From Mesorhizobium sp. J8 (GTDB taxonomy: Bacteria > Pseudomonadota > Alphaproteobacteria > Rhizobiales > Rhizobiaceae), in contig NZ_AP024109.1 of assembly GCF_016591715.1 (NCBI RefSeq), positions 4,154,001-4,218,000 on the forward strand: 64,000 bases of DNA, given 5' to 3'. Positions 8,269 to 16,780 of the stretch are shown piece by piece. A model generated the notes under the pieces. That model was not told where the DNA came from, made no database searches, and was given only the letters and a program-made list of their open reading frames with translations. The position numbers and the translations under genes were made by a program. Position 1 is the stretch's first letter. Each line of letters opens with the position of its first letter.

Positions 8269-9411
8269 ATGAAGACCATTCTCGAAAAGGCTCTTGGACG
8301 CCAGCGCGTCCTCGTGAAGGAAAATGAGCGTGCCGTCGCCCTCTACAAGGGCGAGATCCAGGCGATCCTGATGCCGGGCGAGCATTGGCTCGCCAACCGG
8401 CGCGGAAACCTGGAGATCTCCAGGCACGACCTGAAGAATCCGGAATTCGTTTCGGCTTACGAGAAGGCGTTGTTCGACAAGCTCCCGGACGTGGCCGCGC
8501 GTCACTTCACCGTCGTCCGCACCGGGCGTACGGACGTCGCCGTCGTCGAGCGCGACGGCGCCCTGCATGCCGTGCTTACCCCGGATCGCAAGCTCGTGCT
8601 GTGGACGGATGCCGGCCCCTGGAAGGTGACGTCCGTCGACACGGCGGCCGATCTCGCTGTCGATCCGGCCTTGATGCGCCGGATCGGCCAGGCCCGGAAG
8701 ACGGAACACGTGTTCCTGCATCCGGTCGTGGACGGTCAGGTCGGGTTGCTGTTCGTGGATGGCGTCTACACCCGCACGCTTGCCGCGGGCGTGCATGCCT
8801 TCTGGAATGTCGGACGCATGGTGCAGGTGAAGGTCGTCGACATCAAGCGCCAGTCGCTCGATGTCGCCGGGCAGGAAGTGCTGACCAAGGATCGCGTGAC
8901 GATCCGCGTCAACATCGCCACCGAATACCGGGTCGTCGATCCGGTGACGGCGGTGAGCACGGTGAAGGACTTCTCCGAAGCCCTCTACCGCGCCCTGCAG
9001 TATGCCTTCCGCAAGACGCTTGGCGCGCTCACGCTCGACCAGATCCTCGACAAGAAGGTGACGGTCGACGAGGACGCGGCGGCCAAGGTGCGCGCCGACA
9101 TGGCCGCGATCGGCGTCGAGGTCAGCGATATCGCTCTCAAGGATGTGATCCTGCCGGGCGACATGCGCGAGATCCTCAACCAGGTGGTTTCGGCCGAGAA
9201 GCAGGCCGAGGCCAACGTCATCCGCCGCCGCGAGGAGACGAACGCCACGCGTTCGCTGCTCAACACGGCCAAGGTGATGGCCGAGAACCCGGTGATGCTG
9301 CGGCTGAAGGAGCTCGAGGCTCTCGAAGCCATCGCCGGCAAGGTCGAGCGGCTCACCGTCCACAACGGGACGGGCGGGCTGCTCAACGATCTGGTCAAGC
9401 TCCGTGACTGA
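8269..9411 (+). CDS. Slipin (SPFH/stomatin family) with N-terminal extension
   Basis: 380 residues. The SPFH core spans about residues 170-310, with the stomatin-like stretch [29 protein letters not shown]. It is followed by the coiled-coil region [31 protein letters not shown]. The first 150 residues are an extension found in one bacterial slipin subfamily and lack the usual N-terminal membrane hairpin. Slipins scaffold membrane microdomains. There is no adjacent NfeD-type partner, which many slipins have. A good AGGAG site precedes the ATG. It sits beside tRNA-like relics, so acquisition by transfer is possible. Confidence 0.85.
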   Translation: MKTILEKALGRQRVLVKENERAVALYKGEIQAILMPGEHWLANRRGNLEISRHDLKNPEFVSAYEKALFDKLPDVAARHFTVVRTGRTDVAVVERDGALHAVLTPDRKLVLWTDAGPWKVTSVDTAADLAVDPALMRRIGQARKTEHVFLHPVVDGQVGLLFVDGVYTRTLAAGVHAFWNVGRMVQVKVVDIKRQSLDVAGQEVLTKDRVTIRVNIATEYRVVDPVTAVSTVKDFSEALYRALQYAFRKTLGALTLDQILDKKVTVDEDAAAKVRADMAAIGVEVSDIALKDVILPGDMREILNQVVSAEKQAEANVIRRREETNATRSLLNTAKVMAENPVMLRLKELEALEAIAGKVERLTVHNGTGGLLNDLVKLRD

Positions 9412-9458
9412 TGCATGTCGCCCAAAAGTGGTTCCGGTTCTGGGACAACGACATGCAT
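9411..9458. repeat. Palindromic intergenic repeat, family A (ATGCATGTCG...CGACATGCAT)
   Basis: Inverted arms ATGCATGTCG and CGACATGCAT flank a core with CAAAAGTGG and CCGGTTCTGG. The first base overlaps the slipin stop codon. Copies of the same element lie at 12549 and 60380, with a half copy at 47668. It may terminate transcription of the slipin gene. Confidence 0.75.
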
Positions 9459-9647
9459 CGAAATGGAAAGATGGCGCAGCGTGAAATGGGAAGGGCCGCC
9501 GGTTCGAACGGCGGCCCTTCTTGCGTTTGCCAACCCCTGCCCATCTGCCGCCGGCGCATCAGGCCTTTTCCTGCCGGGAAAAACCGATTAGACAGCGCCC
9601 AAACGAAGATGCGGACAGATTCCGCCCGCAACCCGAAGGAAGAGCCC

Positions 9648-9929
9648 TTGTCCACCACGTTCGAGAAAGTCGCCAAGATCATCGCCGACACCAGCGAGAT
9701 CGATATCGACACCATCACGCCCGAGAGCCACACCATCGACGATCTCGGCATCGACAGCCTCGATTTCCTCGACATCGTCTTCGCCATCGACAAGGAATTC
9801 GGCATCAAGGTGCCGCTCGAGAAGTGGACGCAGGAAGTCAATGACGGCAAGGCTTCGACCGACGACTACTTCGTCATGAAGAACCTGTGCGCCAAGATCG
9901 ACGCGCTGGTCGCGGCCAAGGCGGCTTGA
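9648..9929 (+). CDS. acpXL: Acyl carrier protein AcpXL for very-long-chain lipid A acylation
   Basis: 93 residues from a TTG start that has a GAAGGAAGAG ribosome site immediately before it. An ATG at 9609 in the same frame would add 13 residues but lacks a site. The phosphopantetheine attachment Ser is at about residue 37 in [18 protein letters not shown]. The C-terminal half ([29 protein letters not shown]) is diagnostic of AcpXL rather than housekeeping AcpP. AcpXL carries the 26-28 carbon hydroxy fatty acid that rhizobia add to lipid A. It heads a forward cluster ending with lpxXL. Confidence 0.93.
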   Translation: MSTTFEKVAKIIADTSEIDIDTITPESHTIDDLGIDSLDFLDIVFAIDKEFGIKVPLEKWTQEVNDGKASTDDYFVMKNLCAKIDALVAAKAA

Positions 9930-9958
9930 GGCTGCGGGGCCCGGCCTTGACGCGCCTG

Positions 9959-10006
9959 GCGCATGACCCCGAAAATCGGCATCGATTTTCGGAAAGGATC
10001 ATGCGC
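9959..10006. repeat. Palindromic intergenic repeat, family B (GCGCATGA...TCATGCGC)
   Basis: Arms reading GCGCATGA and TCATGCGC, with CCGAAAATCG and CGATTTTCGG inside them, form a long imperfect hairpin. This is a type common in Mesorhizobium intergenic DNA. It occupies most of the 127-nt gap between acpXL and the first ketosynthase, the place where fabZXL sits in Rhizobium. Confidence 0.75.
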
Positions 10007-10056
10007 AAAACCAAAAAGCCAGCTGACCCACAACAGCCGCCCCGCAACAGGCACCC

Positions 10057-11244
10057 ATGAGTTCCCACGACGTCGTCATCACCGGCATCGGCCTTGTCTC
10101 CTCATTGGGAGAAGGCCCCGACGCGCACTGGCAGAAGCTGACGCAGCCTGGTTTCCAGCCGGTGCTCGATGCGGCGCGCTTCGCGCCCTATACCATCCAC
10201 CCCCTGCCCGAGATCGACTGGAACCTGCAGATCGCCAAGCGCGGCGACCAGCGCCAGATGGAAACATGGCAGCGTCTCGGCACCTACGCGGCAGGCCTGG
10301 CGCTGGACGATGCCGGCATCAAGGGCAATGACGAGCTCTGCACCACCATGGACATGGTGGTGGCGGCCGGCGGCGGCGAGCGCGACGAAGCCGTCGACGC
10401 CGCGATCCTTGCCGCCTCCGAGAGCCGCAACGATCGCGACGTGCTGCTCAACGAGAAGCTGACGACGGAACTGCGGCCGACTTTGTTCCTGGCCCAGCTT
10501 TCCAACCTGCTCGCCGGCAACATTTCGATCGTCCACAAGGTCACCGGTTCTTCCCGCACCTTCATGGGCGAGGAAGGCGCCGGCGTCTCCGCTGTCGAGA
10601 CGGCGGCCGCGCGCATCCGCTCGGGACAGTCGACCCATGTTCTGGTCGGCGGCGCCTTCCAGACCGAGCATTCCGACATGCTGCTCGGCTACGAGCTTGC
10701 CGGTTACCTGCATCGCGGACCGTGGAAGCCGGTCTGGCAGCGCCAGGGCTCCGAAGGCGGCGGCGTGGTGACGGGCTCGGGCGGCGCCTTCCTGGTGCTT
10801 GAGCAGCGCGAGCACGCGCAAAACCGCGGTCGCAAGATCTACGCCGAACTCGGCCGTGTCGTCTCAGGCCGCGCAAGGCGCCGGCAAGGCGAGTTGAATT
10901 CAGAGATTGCCGCGCTGTTGAAGCAGGCCCACCTTCCCGATGGCGACCTGCTGACGATCTCCGCTGCCTCCGGCGCCCACGCCGCCACCGCGGCCGAAAA
11001 AGCCGTGCTCGACGCCAATCCGGCTTTGGCCGTGCGCGCCTTCTCGACGCTGACCGGCCATATGAAGGAAGCGCAGTTCCCCTTCGCGGTCGCGCTCGCG
11101 GCGCTCGCCGTCGACCGCAAGGCCGGTTATCCTGTCTTCGACGCCACAGTAGAGCGGCAATTCGACGGTGCTCCCGCGGCTGTCCTTGCAACAGCCATTG
11201 GCTATCATCAATTCGAGGGCCTTGGGCTGATCAAAGCCGCCTAG
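10057..11244 (+). CDS. fabF2XL: Beta-ketoacyl-ACP synthase-like FabF2XL lacking the catalytic Cys
   Basis: 395 residues with a ketosynthase thiolase fold: N-terminal VVITGIGLVSSLGEGPDAHWQKL and C-terminal LTGHMKEAQFPFAVALAAL. The nucleophile elbow reads GEEGAGVSAVETAA. The position of the active-site Cys is therefore occupied by Glu (about E173), and no Cys lies nearby. The first catalytic His of the NAHGT motif is replaced (SAASGAHAA), whereas the TGH His remains. This is the pattern of a chain-length-factor or decarboxylase-like partner. It precedes the canonical FabF1XL by 14 nt, so a KS/CLF-like heterodimer extending the AcpXL-bound chain is inferred. Confidence 0.85.
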   Translation: MSSHDVVITGIGLVSSLGEGPDAHWQKLTQPGFQPVLDAARFAPYTIHPLPEIDWNLQIAKRGDQRQMETWQRLGTYAAGLALDDAGIKGNDELCTTMDMVVAAGGGERDEAVDAAILAASESRNDRDVLLNEKLTTELRPTLFLAQLSNLLAGNISIVHKVTGSSRTFMGEEGAGVSAVETAAARIRSGQSTHVLVGGAFQTEHSDMLLGYELAGYLHRGPWKPVWQRQGSEGGGVVTGSGGAFLVLEQREHAQNRGRKIYAELGRVVSGRARRRQGELNSEIAALLKQAHLPDGDLLTISAASGAHAATAAEKAVLDANPALAVRAFSTLTGHMKEAQFPFAVALAALAVDRKAGYPVFDATVERQFDGAPAAVLATAIGYHQFEGLGLIKAA

Positions 11245-11258
11245 AAAGAAAAGTAAGC

Positions 11259-12530
11259 ATGGCCAATCTTCGCGATCACATGGGCAGGCCGATCGTCGCT
11301 GTGACCGGCATCGGCGTGGTGACATCGCTAGGCGTCGGCAAGGCAGATAATTGGGAGGCGCTGACCTCGGGCAAATCCGGCATCCATCCGATCACCCGCT
11401 TTCCCGTCGATCACCTCAACACCCGCATTTCCGGCATGGTCGACTTCCTGCCCTCGAGTTCGAAGGGCGCCAGCCACCTCACTTACGAACTGGCCGAGAC
11501 GGCGGCCCAGGAGGCCGTCTCGGAAGCAGGCCTCGATTCCGGCGCTTTCGGCGGCCCGCTGTTCCTGGCCTCGCCGCCGGTCGAGCTCGACTGGGCCGAC
11601 CGCTTCTCGCTGTATAACTCCGACAAGGAGGAGACAGGCGCCGAAAGGCTGCTGAGAGTCGCGCGCGGGCTGAAAGAGCTCGACATCTTCGAGACCACGC
11701 AGTTCGGCTCGATCGCCGACCGGCTGGCCGACCGCTTTGGCACGCGGGGGCTGCCGATCACGCTGTCGACGGCCTGTGCCTCCGGTGCCACCGCCATCCA
11801 GCTCGGTGTCGAAGCGATCCGGCGCGGCGAGTGCGACAAGGCGCTGTCGATCGGCGCCGACGGCTCGGCCACCGCCGAGGCGCTGATCCGCTTCTCGCTG
11901 CTGTCGGCGCTCTCCACCCATAACGATATCCCGGAGAAGGCATCAAAACCCTTCTCCAAGGACCGCGACGGTTTTGTCCTGGCCGAAGGCTCCGGCGCGT
12001 TGGTGCTGGAATCGCTGGAGGCCGCCCTTGCCCGCGGCGCGACCATCCTCGGCATCATGCGCGGCTGCGGCGAGCGCGCCGATGACTTCCACCGCACCCG
12101 CTCCAAGCCTGACGGCTCGCCGGCGATCGCGGCCGTGCGCGCCGCCCTTGCCGATGCGGGCCTCGGCGAAGACGAGATCGACTACGTCAACGCGCATGGC
12201 ACCTCGACGCCCGAAAACGACAAGATGGAGCATTTGTCGCTGTCCACAGTCTTCGGCGAGCGCATCGGCTCGATGCCGATCTCCTCGAACAAGTCGATGA
12301 TCGGCCACACGCTGTCTGCCGCCGGCGCGGTCGAGGCCGCCTTCTCGTTGATGACCATGCGCGAAAGCGTCATCCCGCCGACCATCAATTACGACAATCC
12401 CGATCCGGCGATTGTCCTCGACGTGGTGCCGAACAAGAAGCGCAACGCCGAGGTCGGCACGGTCTTGTCGAACTCGTTCGGCTTCGGCGGCCAGAACACC
12501 TGCCTTGTCATGGCGCGGGAACCGGTCTAA
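11259..12530 (+). CDS. fabF1XL: Beta-ketoacyl-ACP synthase FabF1XL
   Basis: 423 residues, with the full Cys-His-His triad: C173 in STACASGATAIQ, H313 in VNAHGTSTPENDK and H350 in NKSMIGHTLSAAG. It condenses malonyl-ACP with the growing chain on AcpXL. The gene begins 14 nt after its catalytically defective paralogue and precedes a dehydrogenase and lpxXL in the same direction. The order matches the Rhizobium acpXL cluster. Confidence 0.93.
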   Translation: MANLRDHMGRPIVAVTGIGVVTSLGVGKADNWEALTSGKSGIHPITRFPVDHLNTRISGMVDFLPSSSKGASHLTYELAETAAQEAVSEAGLDSGAFGGPLFLASPPVELDWADRFSLYNSDKEETGAERLLRVARGLKELDIFETTQFGSIADRLADRFGTRGLPITLSTACASGATAIQLGVEAIRRGECDKALSIGADGSATAEALIRFSLLSALSTHNDIPEKASKPFSKDRDGFVLAEGSGALVLESLEAALARGATILGIMRGCGERADDFHRTRSKPDGSPAIAAVRAALADAGLGEDEIDYVNAHGTSTPENDKMEHLSLSTVFGERIGSMPISSNKSMIGHTLSAAGAVEAAFSLMTMRESVIPPTINYDNPDPAIVLDVVPNKKRNAEVGTVLSNSFGFGGQNTCLVMAREPV

Positions 12531-12548
12531 GCGGACGTTTTTCCGCCC

Positions 12549-12627
12549 ATGCATGTCGCGCAAAAGTGGAAATCGGTTTTGCGACAAGGACGTGCATAAC
12601 AAAGAACCTAAAGCGCATTGCGCTTTA
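12549..12627. repeat. Two palindromic repeats between fabF1XL and the dehydrogenase gene
   Basis: 12549-12597 is a family A element (ATGCATGTCG... CGTGCAT). It is followed at 12609-12627 by a 9-1-9 palindrome of TAAAGCGCA and TGCGCTTTA. They sit inside the cluster, so transcription must cross them or restart downstream. Confidence 0.75.
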
Positions 12628-12647
12628 GAACCGAACTGACAGGCCCA

Positions 12648-13676
12648 ATGCGCGCATTGCAACTTATCGAGGACCGCCGTCTCGAAACGGTGGACCTGCC
12701 GCCTCCCCCGCCGCCTTCGCAGGGCGAGGTGACGCTCCGCATCAAAGCGGTGGCGCTCAACCATATCGATGTCTGGGGCTGGCGCGGCATGGCCTTCGCC
12801 AAGCGCAAGCTGCCGCTGGTCGTCGGCGCTGAAGCCGCCGGCGAGGTCGGGGCGGTCGGACCGGGCGTCTCCAACCTCTTGCCCGGACAGTTGGTCTCGA
12901 TCTATGGCGCACGCACCTGTGGGCTCTGCCGCGCCTGCCGCGAAGGCCGCGACAATCTCTGCGAGCACGTCTCTGGCGTGCACGGCTTCCATCTCGACGG
13001 CTTCGCGCAAGAAAAGATCAACCTGCCGGCGCGCCTCCTTGTGCCCGCTCCGCCTGGCGTCACCGAAATCGGCGCGGCGGTCGCGCCCGTCACCTTCGGC
13101 ACGGTCGAGCACATGCTGTTCGACAATGCCAAACTGGAACCCGGCGAAACCATTCTCGTCCATGCCGGCGGTTCCGGCATCGGCACCGCCGCCATCCAGT
13201 TGGCCAAGAGGATGGGCTGCACGGTCATCACCACGGTCGGCTCGAACGACAAGATCGACAAGGCCAAGGCGCTTGGCGCCGACCACGTCATCAACTACCG
13301 CGAGGACCGTTTCGAAGGCGTCGTGCGCAAGCTGACGAAGAAGAAAGGCGTCGACGTCGTCTTCGAGCATGTCGGCGCCGACACATTCGCCGGCTCGATG
13401 CTGTCCTTGAAACGCGGCGGACGTCTCGTCACCTGCGGCTCGACCTCCGGCGTTTCGACGCAGGTCAATCTCATGCAGCTCTTCCAGCAGCAGCTGAAGC
13501 TGCTCGGCTCCTTCGGCTGCCGCATGGAGAACATGGCCAACGCCATGCAGAAGATGGCCGCCGGTCTTGTCTCCCCCGTCATCGATACCGAGGTGGGTTT
13601 CGACGACATCGATGCCGCGCTGAAGCGCATGGAAGGCCGCGACGTCTTCGGCAAGATCATCCTGCGCGTTTCCTAG
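12648..13676 (+). CDS. adh2XL: Zinc-binding medium-chain dehydrogenase of the acpXL cluster
   Basis: 342 residues from the ATG at 12648; an upstream in-frame ATG at 12618 falls at the end of a repeat and is less likely. It has a GroES-like N-terminal domain with a four-Cys structural zinc loop (CGLCRACREGRDNLC). The Rossmann domain carries HAGGSGIGTAAIQLAKRMG. It belongs to the MDR alcohol dehydrogenase/quinone reductase superfamily. The conserved position in the VLCFA cluster suggests a redox step on the long acyl chain. The exact reaction has not been settled to my knowledge. Confidence 0.87.
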   Translation: MRALQLIEDRRLETVDLPPPPPPSQGEVTLRIKAVALNHIDVWGWRGMAFAKRKLPLVVGAEAAGEVGAVGPGVSNLLPGQLVSIYGARTCGLCRACREGRDNLCEHVSGVHGFHLDGFAQEKINLPARLLVPAPPGVTEIGAAVAPVTFGTVEHMLFDNAKLEPGETILVHAGGSGIGTAAIQLAKRMGCTVITTVGSNDKIDKAKALGADHVINYREDRFEGVVRKLTKKKGVDVVFEHVGADTFAGSMLSLKRGGRLVTCGSTSGVSTQVNLMQLFQQQLKLLGSFGCRMENMANAMQKMAAGLVSPVIDTEVGFDDIDAALKRMEGRDVFGKIILRVS

Positions 13677-13696
13677 AGCAGTTCCAGGAAAGGCGG

Positions 13697-14689
13697 ATGG
13701 TCGGCAACGCGCTCAGGAAAGCCCGTCGGGACTTCATGTTCCGCTACGGCCGGCGGCTGCGCCAGATGGAGCACTGGCTGGTCGCCAAGCTCGCCATCGT
13801 GTTGCTCTCGCTGTTGCGCCTGTTGCCGCCCGACAGCGCGCTCAACTTCGCCGACCGCGCCGCCCGCCGGGTCGGTCCGCTGGTCGGGCGCCACCGCGTG
13901 GCGGTCAACAATCTGCGCCTTGCCTATCCGCAGAAGAGCGACGCCGAGATCGAGGCCATCGCGCGCGACATGTGGGGCAACATGGCCCGCCTCGCGGCCG
14001 AATACATCTTCCTCGACGCGCTGTTCGACTTCGATCCGGACGCTGCGAAGCCGGGGCGGGTCGAGGTTCGCGGCATCGAGCATTTCGTCGAGATCGCCGG
14101 CGAGCGGAAGCCGCACATCCTGTTCACCGGCCATCTCGGCAATTTCGAGCTGCTGCCGGTGGCGGCCGCCACATTCGGCATGAACATCACGGCGCTGTTC
14201 CGCCCGCCGAACAATCCTTATCTCGCCGACTACATTCACTCGACGCGCCGCTCTTCGATGGGCGCCCTGCTGCCCTCCGCCGCCGGAGCGTCTTTCGCCC
14301 TTGCCGCCATACTGGAAAAGGGCGGCAATATCGGCGTGCTGGTCGATCAGAAATTCTCGGGCGGCGTGGAGACGACCTTCTTCGGTCGGCCATGCCAGAC
14401 CAATCCGATGTTGGGCATGCTCGCCCGCCACTATGACTGCGACGTCTACCCCGCCCGCTGCGTCAGGCTGCCGGGCAACCGCTTCCGCCTGGAAATCGAG
14501 GACAAGCTGGCCTTGCCGCGCACCAGTGACGGCAGCGTCGACGTCGATGCCGCCACCCAGCTTCTCACCGACGTGGTCGAACGCTGGGTGCGCGAGGATC
14601 CCGGACAGTGGATGTGGTTCCACAAGCGCTGGGAAATCAGCGGCCGCCGCCGCAAGCGCGCAAAGGCGAAGGCGGCAGCCGGCCAGTAA
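13697..14689 (+). CDS. lpxXL: Very-long-chain lipid A acyltransferase LpxXL
   Basis: 330 residues of the LpxL/HtrB family. The acyltransferase motif H-x4-E is present in GHLGNFELLPV. The substrate-site segments FRPPNNPYLADY and VDQKFSGGVETTFFGRP follow it. It transfers the 27-hydroxyoctacosanoyl-type chain from AcpXL to lipid A at the inner membrane. Last gene of the cluster, 20 nt after the dehydrogenase; the gap holds a fragment of the GAGCAATTCCAGG repeat. Confidence 0.92.
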   Translation: MVGNALRKARRDFMFRYGRRLRQMEHWLVAKLAIVLLSLLRLLPPDSALNFADRAARRVGPLVGRHRVAVNNLRLAYPQKSDAEIEAIARDMWGNMARLAAEYIFLDALFDFDPDAAKPGRVEVRGIEHFVEIAGERKPHILFTGHLGNFELLPVAAATFGMNITALFRPPNNPYLADYIHSTRRSSMGALLPSAAGASFALAAILEKGGNIGVLVDQKFSGGVETTFFGRPCQTNPMLGMLARHYDCDVYPARCVRLPGNRFRLEIEDKLALPRTSDGSVDVDAATQLLTDVVERWVREDPGQWMWFHKRWEISGRRRKRAKAKAAAGQ

Positions 14690-14696
14690 TCGGCTT

Positions 14697-15128
14697 TCAG
14701 TTGGTGACGACGATCCGCGTGTTGCCGAAGCCGGCTTGCTTGACCATCGTATAGAAGGTCGCGGCGTTGGCCGGATGCAGGCGCACGCAGCCATGCGAGG
14801 CCGGACGTCCGAGATGTCTCACCGCCCCGGTGCCATGAATGGCGTAGCCGCCATGGAAGAACACCGAATAGGGCATCGGCGAGTTGTCATATTTGCGCGA
14901 ATACCACATCCGCGCAGTCCATTGCGGCCGGTAGCTTCCGCGCGGCGTGAAATAGCCGGGGCGCGCCGTCGATACGCTCCAGCGATAGAGCACCTGGCCG
15001 TATTTGCTGACGGTCATGGTTTGCGAAGAGACGTCGATATTGGCGACCAGCGTGGCCGCCCGGCTTGCGACGGACATACCAAACAACGCGGTTGCCAGCA
15101 CGGTTGCCATGAGAACGAACTTTTTCAT
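14697..15128 (-). CDS. Secreted L,D-transpeptidase (YkuD family)
   Basis: 143 residues with a Sec signal peptide (KKFVLMATVLATALFGMSVASRA). The YkuD catalytic motif HGTGAVRHLGRPASHGCVRLH has the nucleophile Cys at about residue 114 and His at 112. Such enzymes make 3-3 crosslinks in peptidoglycan or attach envelope proteins. It is a minimal form with only the catalytic domain. Convergent with lpxXL, 7 nt away. Confidence 0.9.
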   Translation of the reverse strand: MKKFVLMATVLATALFGMSVASRAATLVANIDVSSQTMTVSKYGQVLYRWSVSTARPGYFTPRGSYRPQWTARMWYSRKYDNSPMPYSVFFHGGYAIHGTGAVRHLGRPASHGCVRLHPANAATFYTMVKQAGFGNTRIVVTN

Positions 15129-15387
15129 GCGATCAAACCCCTTGATTGCCCCCTGCCATCCACGCGGTTTTCCATCTTTTTTCCGGCAGGTGCGTTAAGT
15201 ACCACACACTCCTTGACGAATCCGCCAATCCGATGCGGTGAATTTGAACGATTTTCCCGGCATAGTTGCCGCCGCGACACGCACCCTCTGGGGTTTAGGC
15301 GGAGCGTTGGGCCATGCCCGGATCGTCGTCTGGCAATGAGCGACTGGTTGCTTGCAAAAGTGCCGGGTTCCTTCTTCAATCCACCGG

Positions 15388-16665
15388 ATGAATGAACGAC
15401 TCCTCAAGGCGGTCGACGATCGGACCGACGACCTCGTTGCGCTGACCGCGGACCTGATCCGCTTCCCGACCGTCAATCCGCCGGGCGAAGCCTACCGGCC
15501 ATGCGCCGAGTTCCTTGGCGCGCGCCTGAGGAAACGCGGCTTCGAAACGGAATTCATCCGTGCCGAGGGCGCGCCCGGCGACAGCGACCGTTATCCGCGC
15601 GTCAACGTCGTCGCCCGCTTCGACGGCCGCTCGCCCGGCCCCTGCGTGCATTTCAATTCGCATATCGACGTGGTCGAGGCCGGCGACGGCTGGACCGTCG
15701 ATCCCTTTGCCGGCGTGGTGAAGGACGGCAGGGTCTATGGCCGCGGTGCCTGCGACATGAAGGGCGGTCTGGCGGCTTCGGTGATCGCCGTCGAGGCTTT
15801 CATGGCCACCTATCCCGACTTTCCCGGCGCCATCGAGATATCGGGCACGGCGGACGAGGAATCGGGCGGTTTCGGCGGCGTCGCCCATCTCGCCAGGCTC
15901 GGCTATTTCTCCAAGCCGAGGGTAGACCACGTCATCATCCCCGAGCCGCTCAACAAGGATCGCATCTGTCTTGGCCATCGCGGCGTCTGGTGGGCCGAGA
16001 TCGAGACCAAGGGCGAGATCGCGCATGGCTCGATGCCGTTCCTCGGCGACAATGCGGTGCGCCATATGGGCGCCGTCCTGCAGGCCTTCGAGGACGAGTT
16101 GTTCCCGGCGCTCGACCGCAAGATGACGCGCATGCCGGTGGTGCCGGAAGGCGCAAGGCGCTCGACCATGAACATCAATTCCATCCATGGCGGCCAAACC
16201 GAGGATTTCCGGCCGGGTCTCCCCTCGCCCAACGTGCCGGATTCCTGCCGGCTCACCATTGACCGGCGCTTCCTGCTGGAAGAGGACATCGCCACCGTGA
16301 AGGGCGAAGTCACCGGCATCCTCGAACGGCTGAAGCGCGAGCGCAAGAGATTCGACTACGAGATCCGCGATCTGATGGAGGTGCTGCCGCTGATGACCGA
16401 GCGCGACGCGCCGGTGGTGAAGGCTGTCGCCAAGGGCATCATGGAAGTATTCGACCGCGAGCCGGACTACGTGATTTCGCCCGGCACCTACGACCAGAAG
16501 CACGTCGCGCGCCTCGGCCACCTTTACGACTGCATCGCCTACGGCCCGGGCATTCTCGACCTCGCCCACCGGCCGGACGAATGGGTCGGCATCGCCGACA
16601 TGGTGGAATCGGCCAAGGTGATGGCGATCGGCCTCAACGTGCTCTTGCGCGGCACGACCGAATGA
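15388..16665 (+). CDS. M20 family amidohydrolase (ArgE/DapE-like)
   Basis: 425 residues. Zinc ligands of the M20 family are visible: FNSHIDVV for the first His-Asp, YGRGACDMKGG for the bridging Asp, and GTADEESGG for the Glu pair. The dimerisation domain includes GEIAHGSMPFLGDNA. The C-terminal zinc His falls in ILDLAHRPDEW. The gene lies 115 nt before a five-part peptide ABC transporter and probably hydrolyses an imported acylated amino acid or peptide. Usually annotated as acetylornithine deacetylase/succinyl-DAP desuccinylase; the context argues against a biosynthetic role. Confidence 0.82.
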   Translation: MNERLLKAVDDRTDDLVALTADLIRFPTVNPPGEAYRPCAEFLGARLRKRGFETEFIRAEGAPGDSDRYPRVNVVARFDGRSPGPCVHFNSHIDVVEAGDGWTVDPFAGVVKDGRVYGRGACDMKGGLAASVIAVEAFMATYPDFPGAIEISGTADEESGGFGGVAHLARLGYFSKPRVDHVIIPEPLNKDRICLGHRGVWWAEIETKGEIAHGSMPFLGDNAVRHMGAVLQAFEDELFPALDRKMTRMPVVPEGARRSTMNINSIHGGQTEDFRPGLPSPNVPDSCRLTIDRRFLLEEDIATVKGEVTGILERLKRERKRFDYEIRDLMEVLPLMTERDAPVVKAVAKGIMEVFDREPDYVISPGTYDQKHVARLGHLYDCIAYGPGILDLAHRPDEWVGIADMVESAKVMAIGLNVLLRGTTE

Positions 16666-16780
16666 CAGGTAAAAACATTCCGCCTGGCGCCGCAGGGCAG
16701 CACGAAACGCAATTTACTCGCGCGCGAAATCACGCTTCTATCCGCCAGCTTGAGCACGTTTGAGCAATGGGAGTTCAGCG

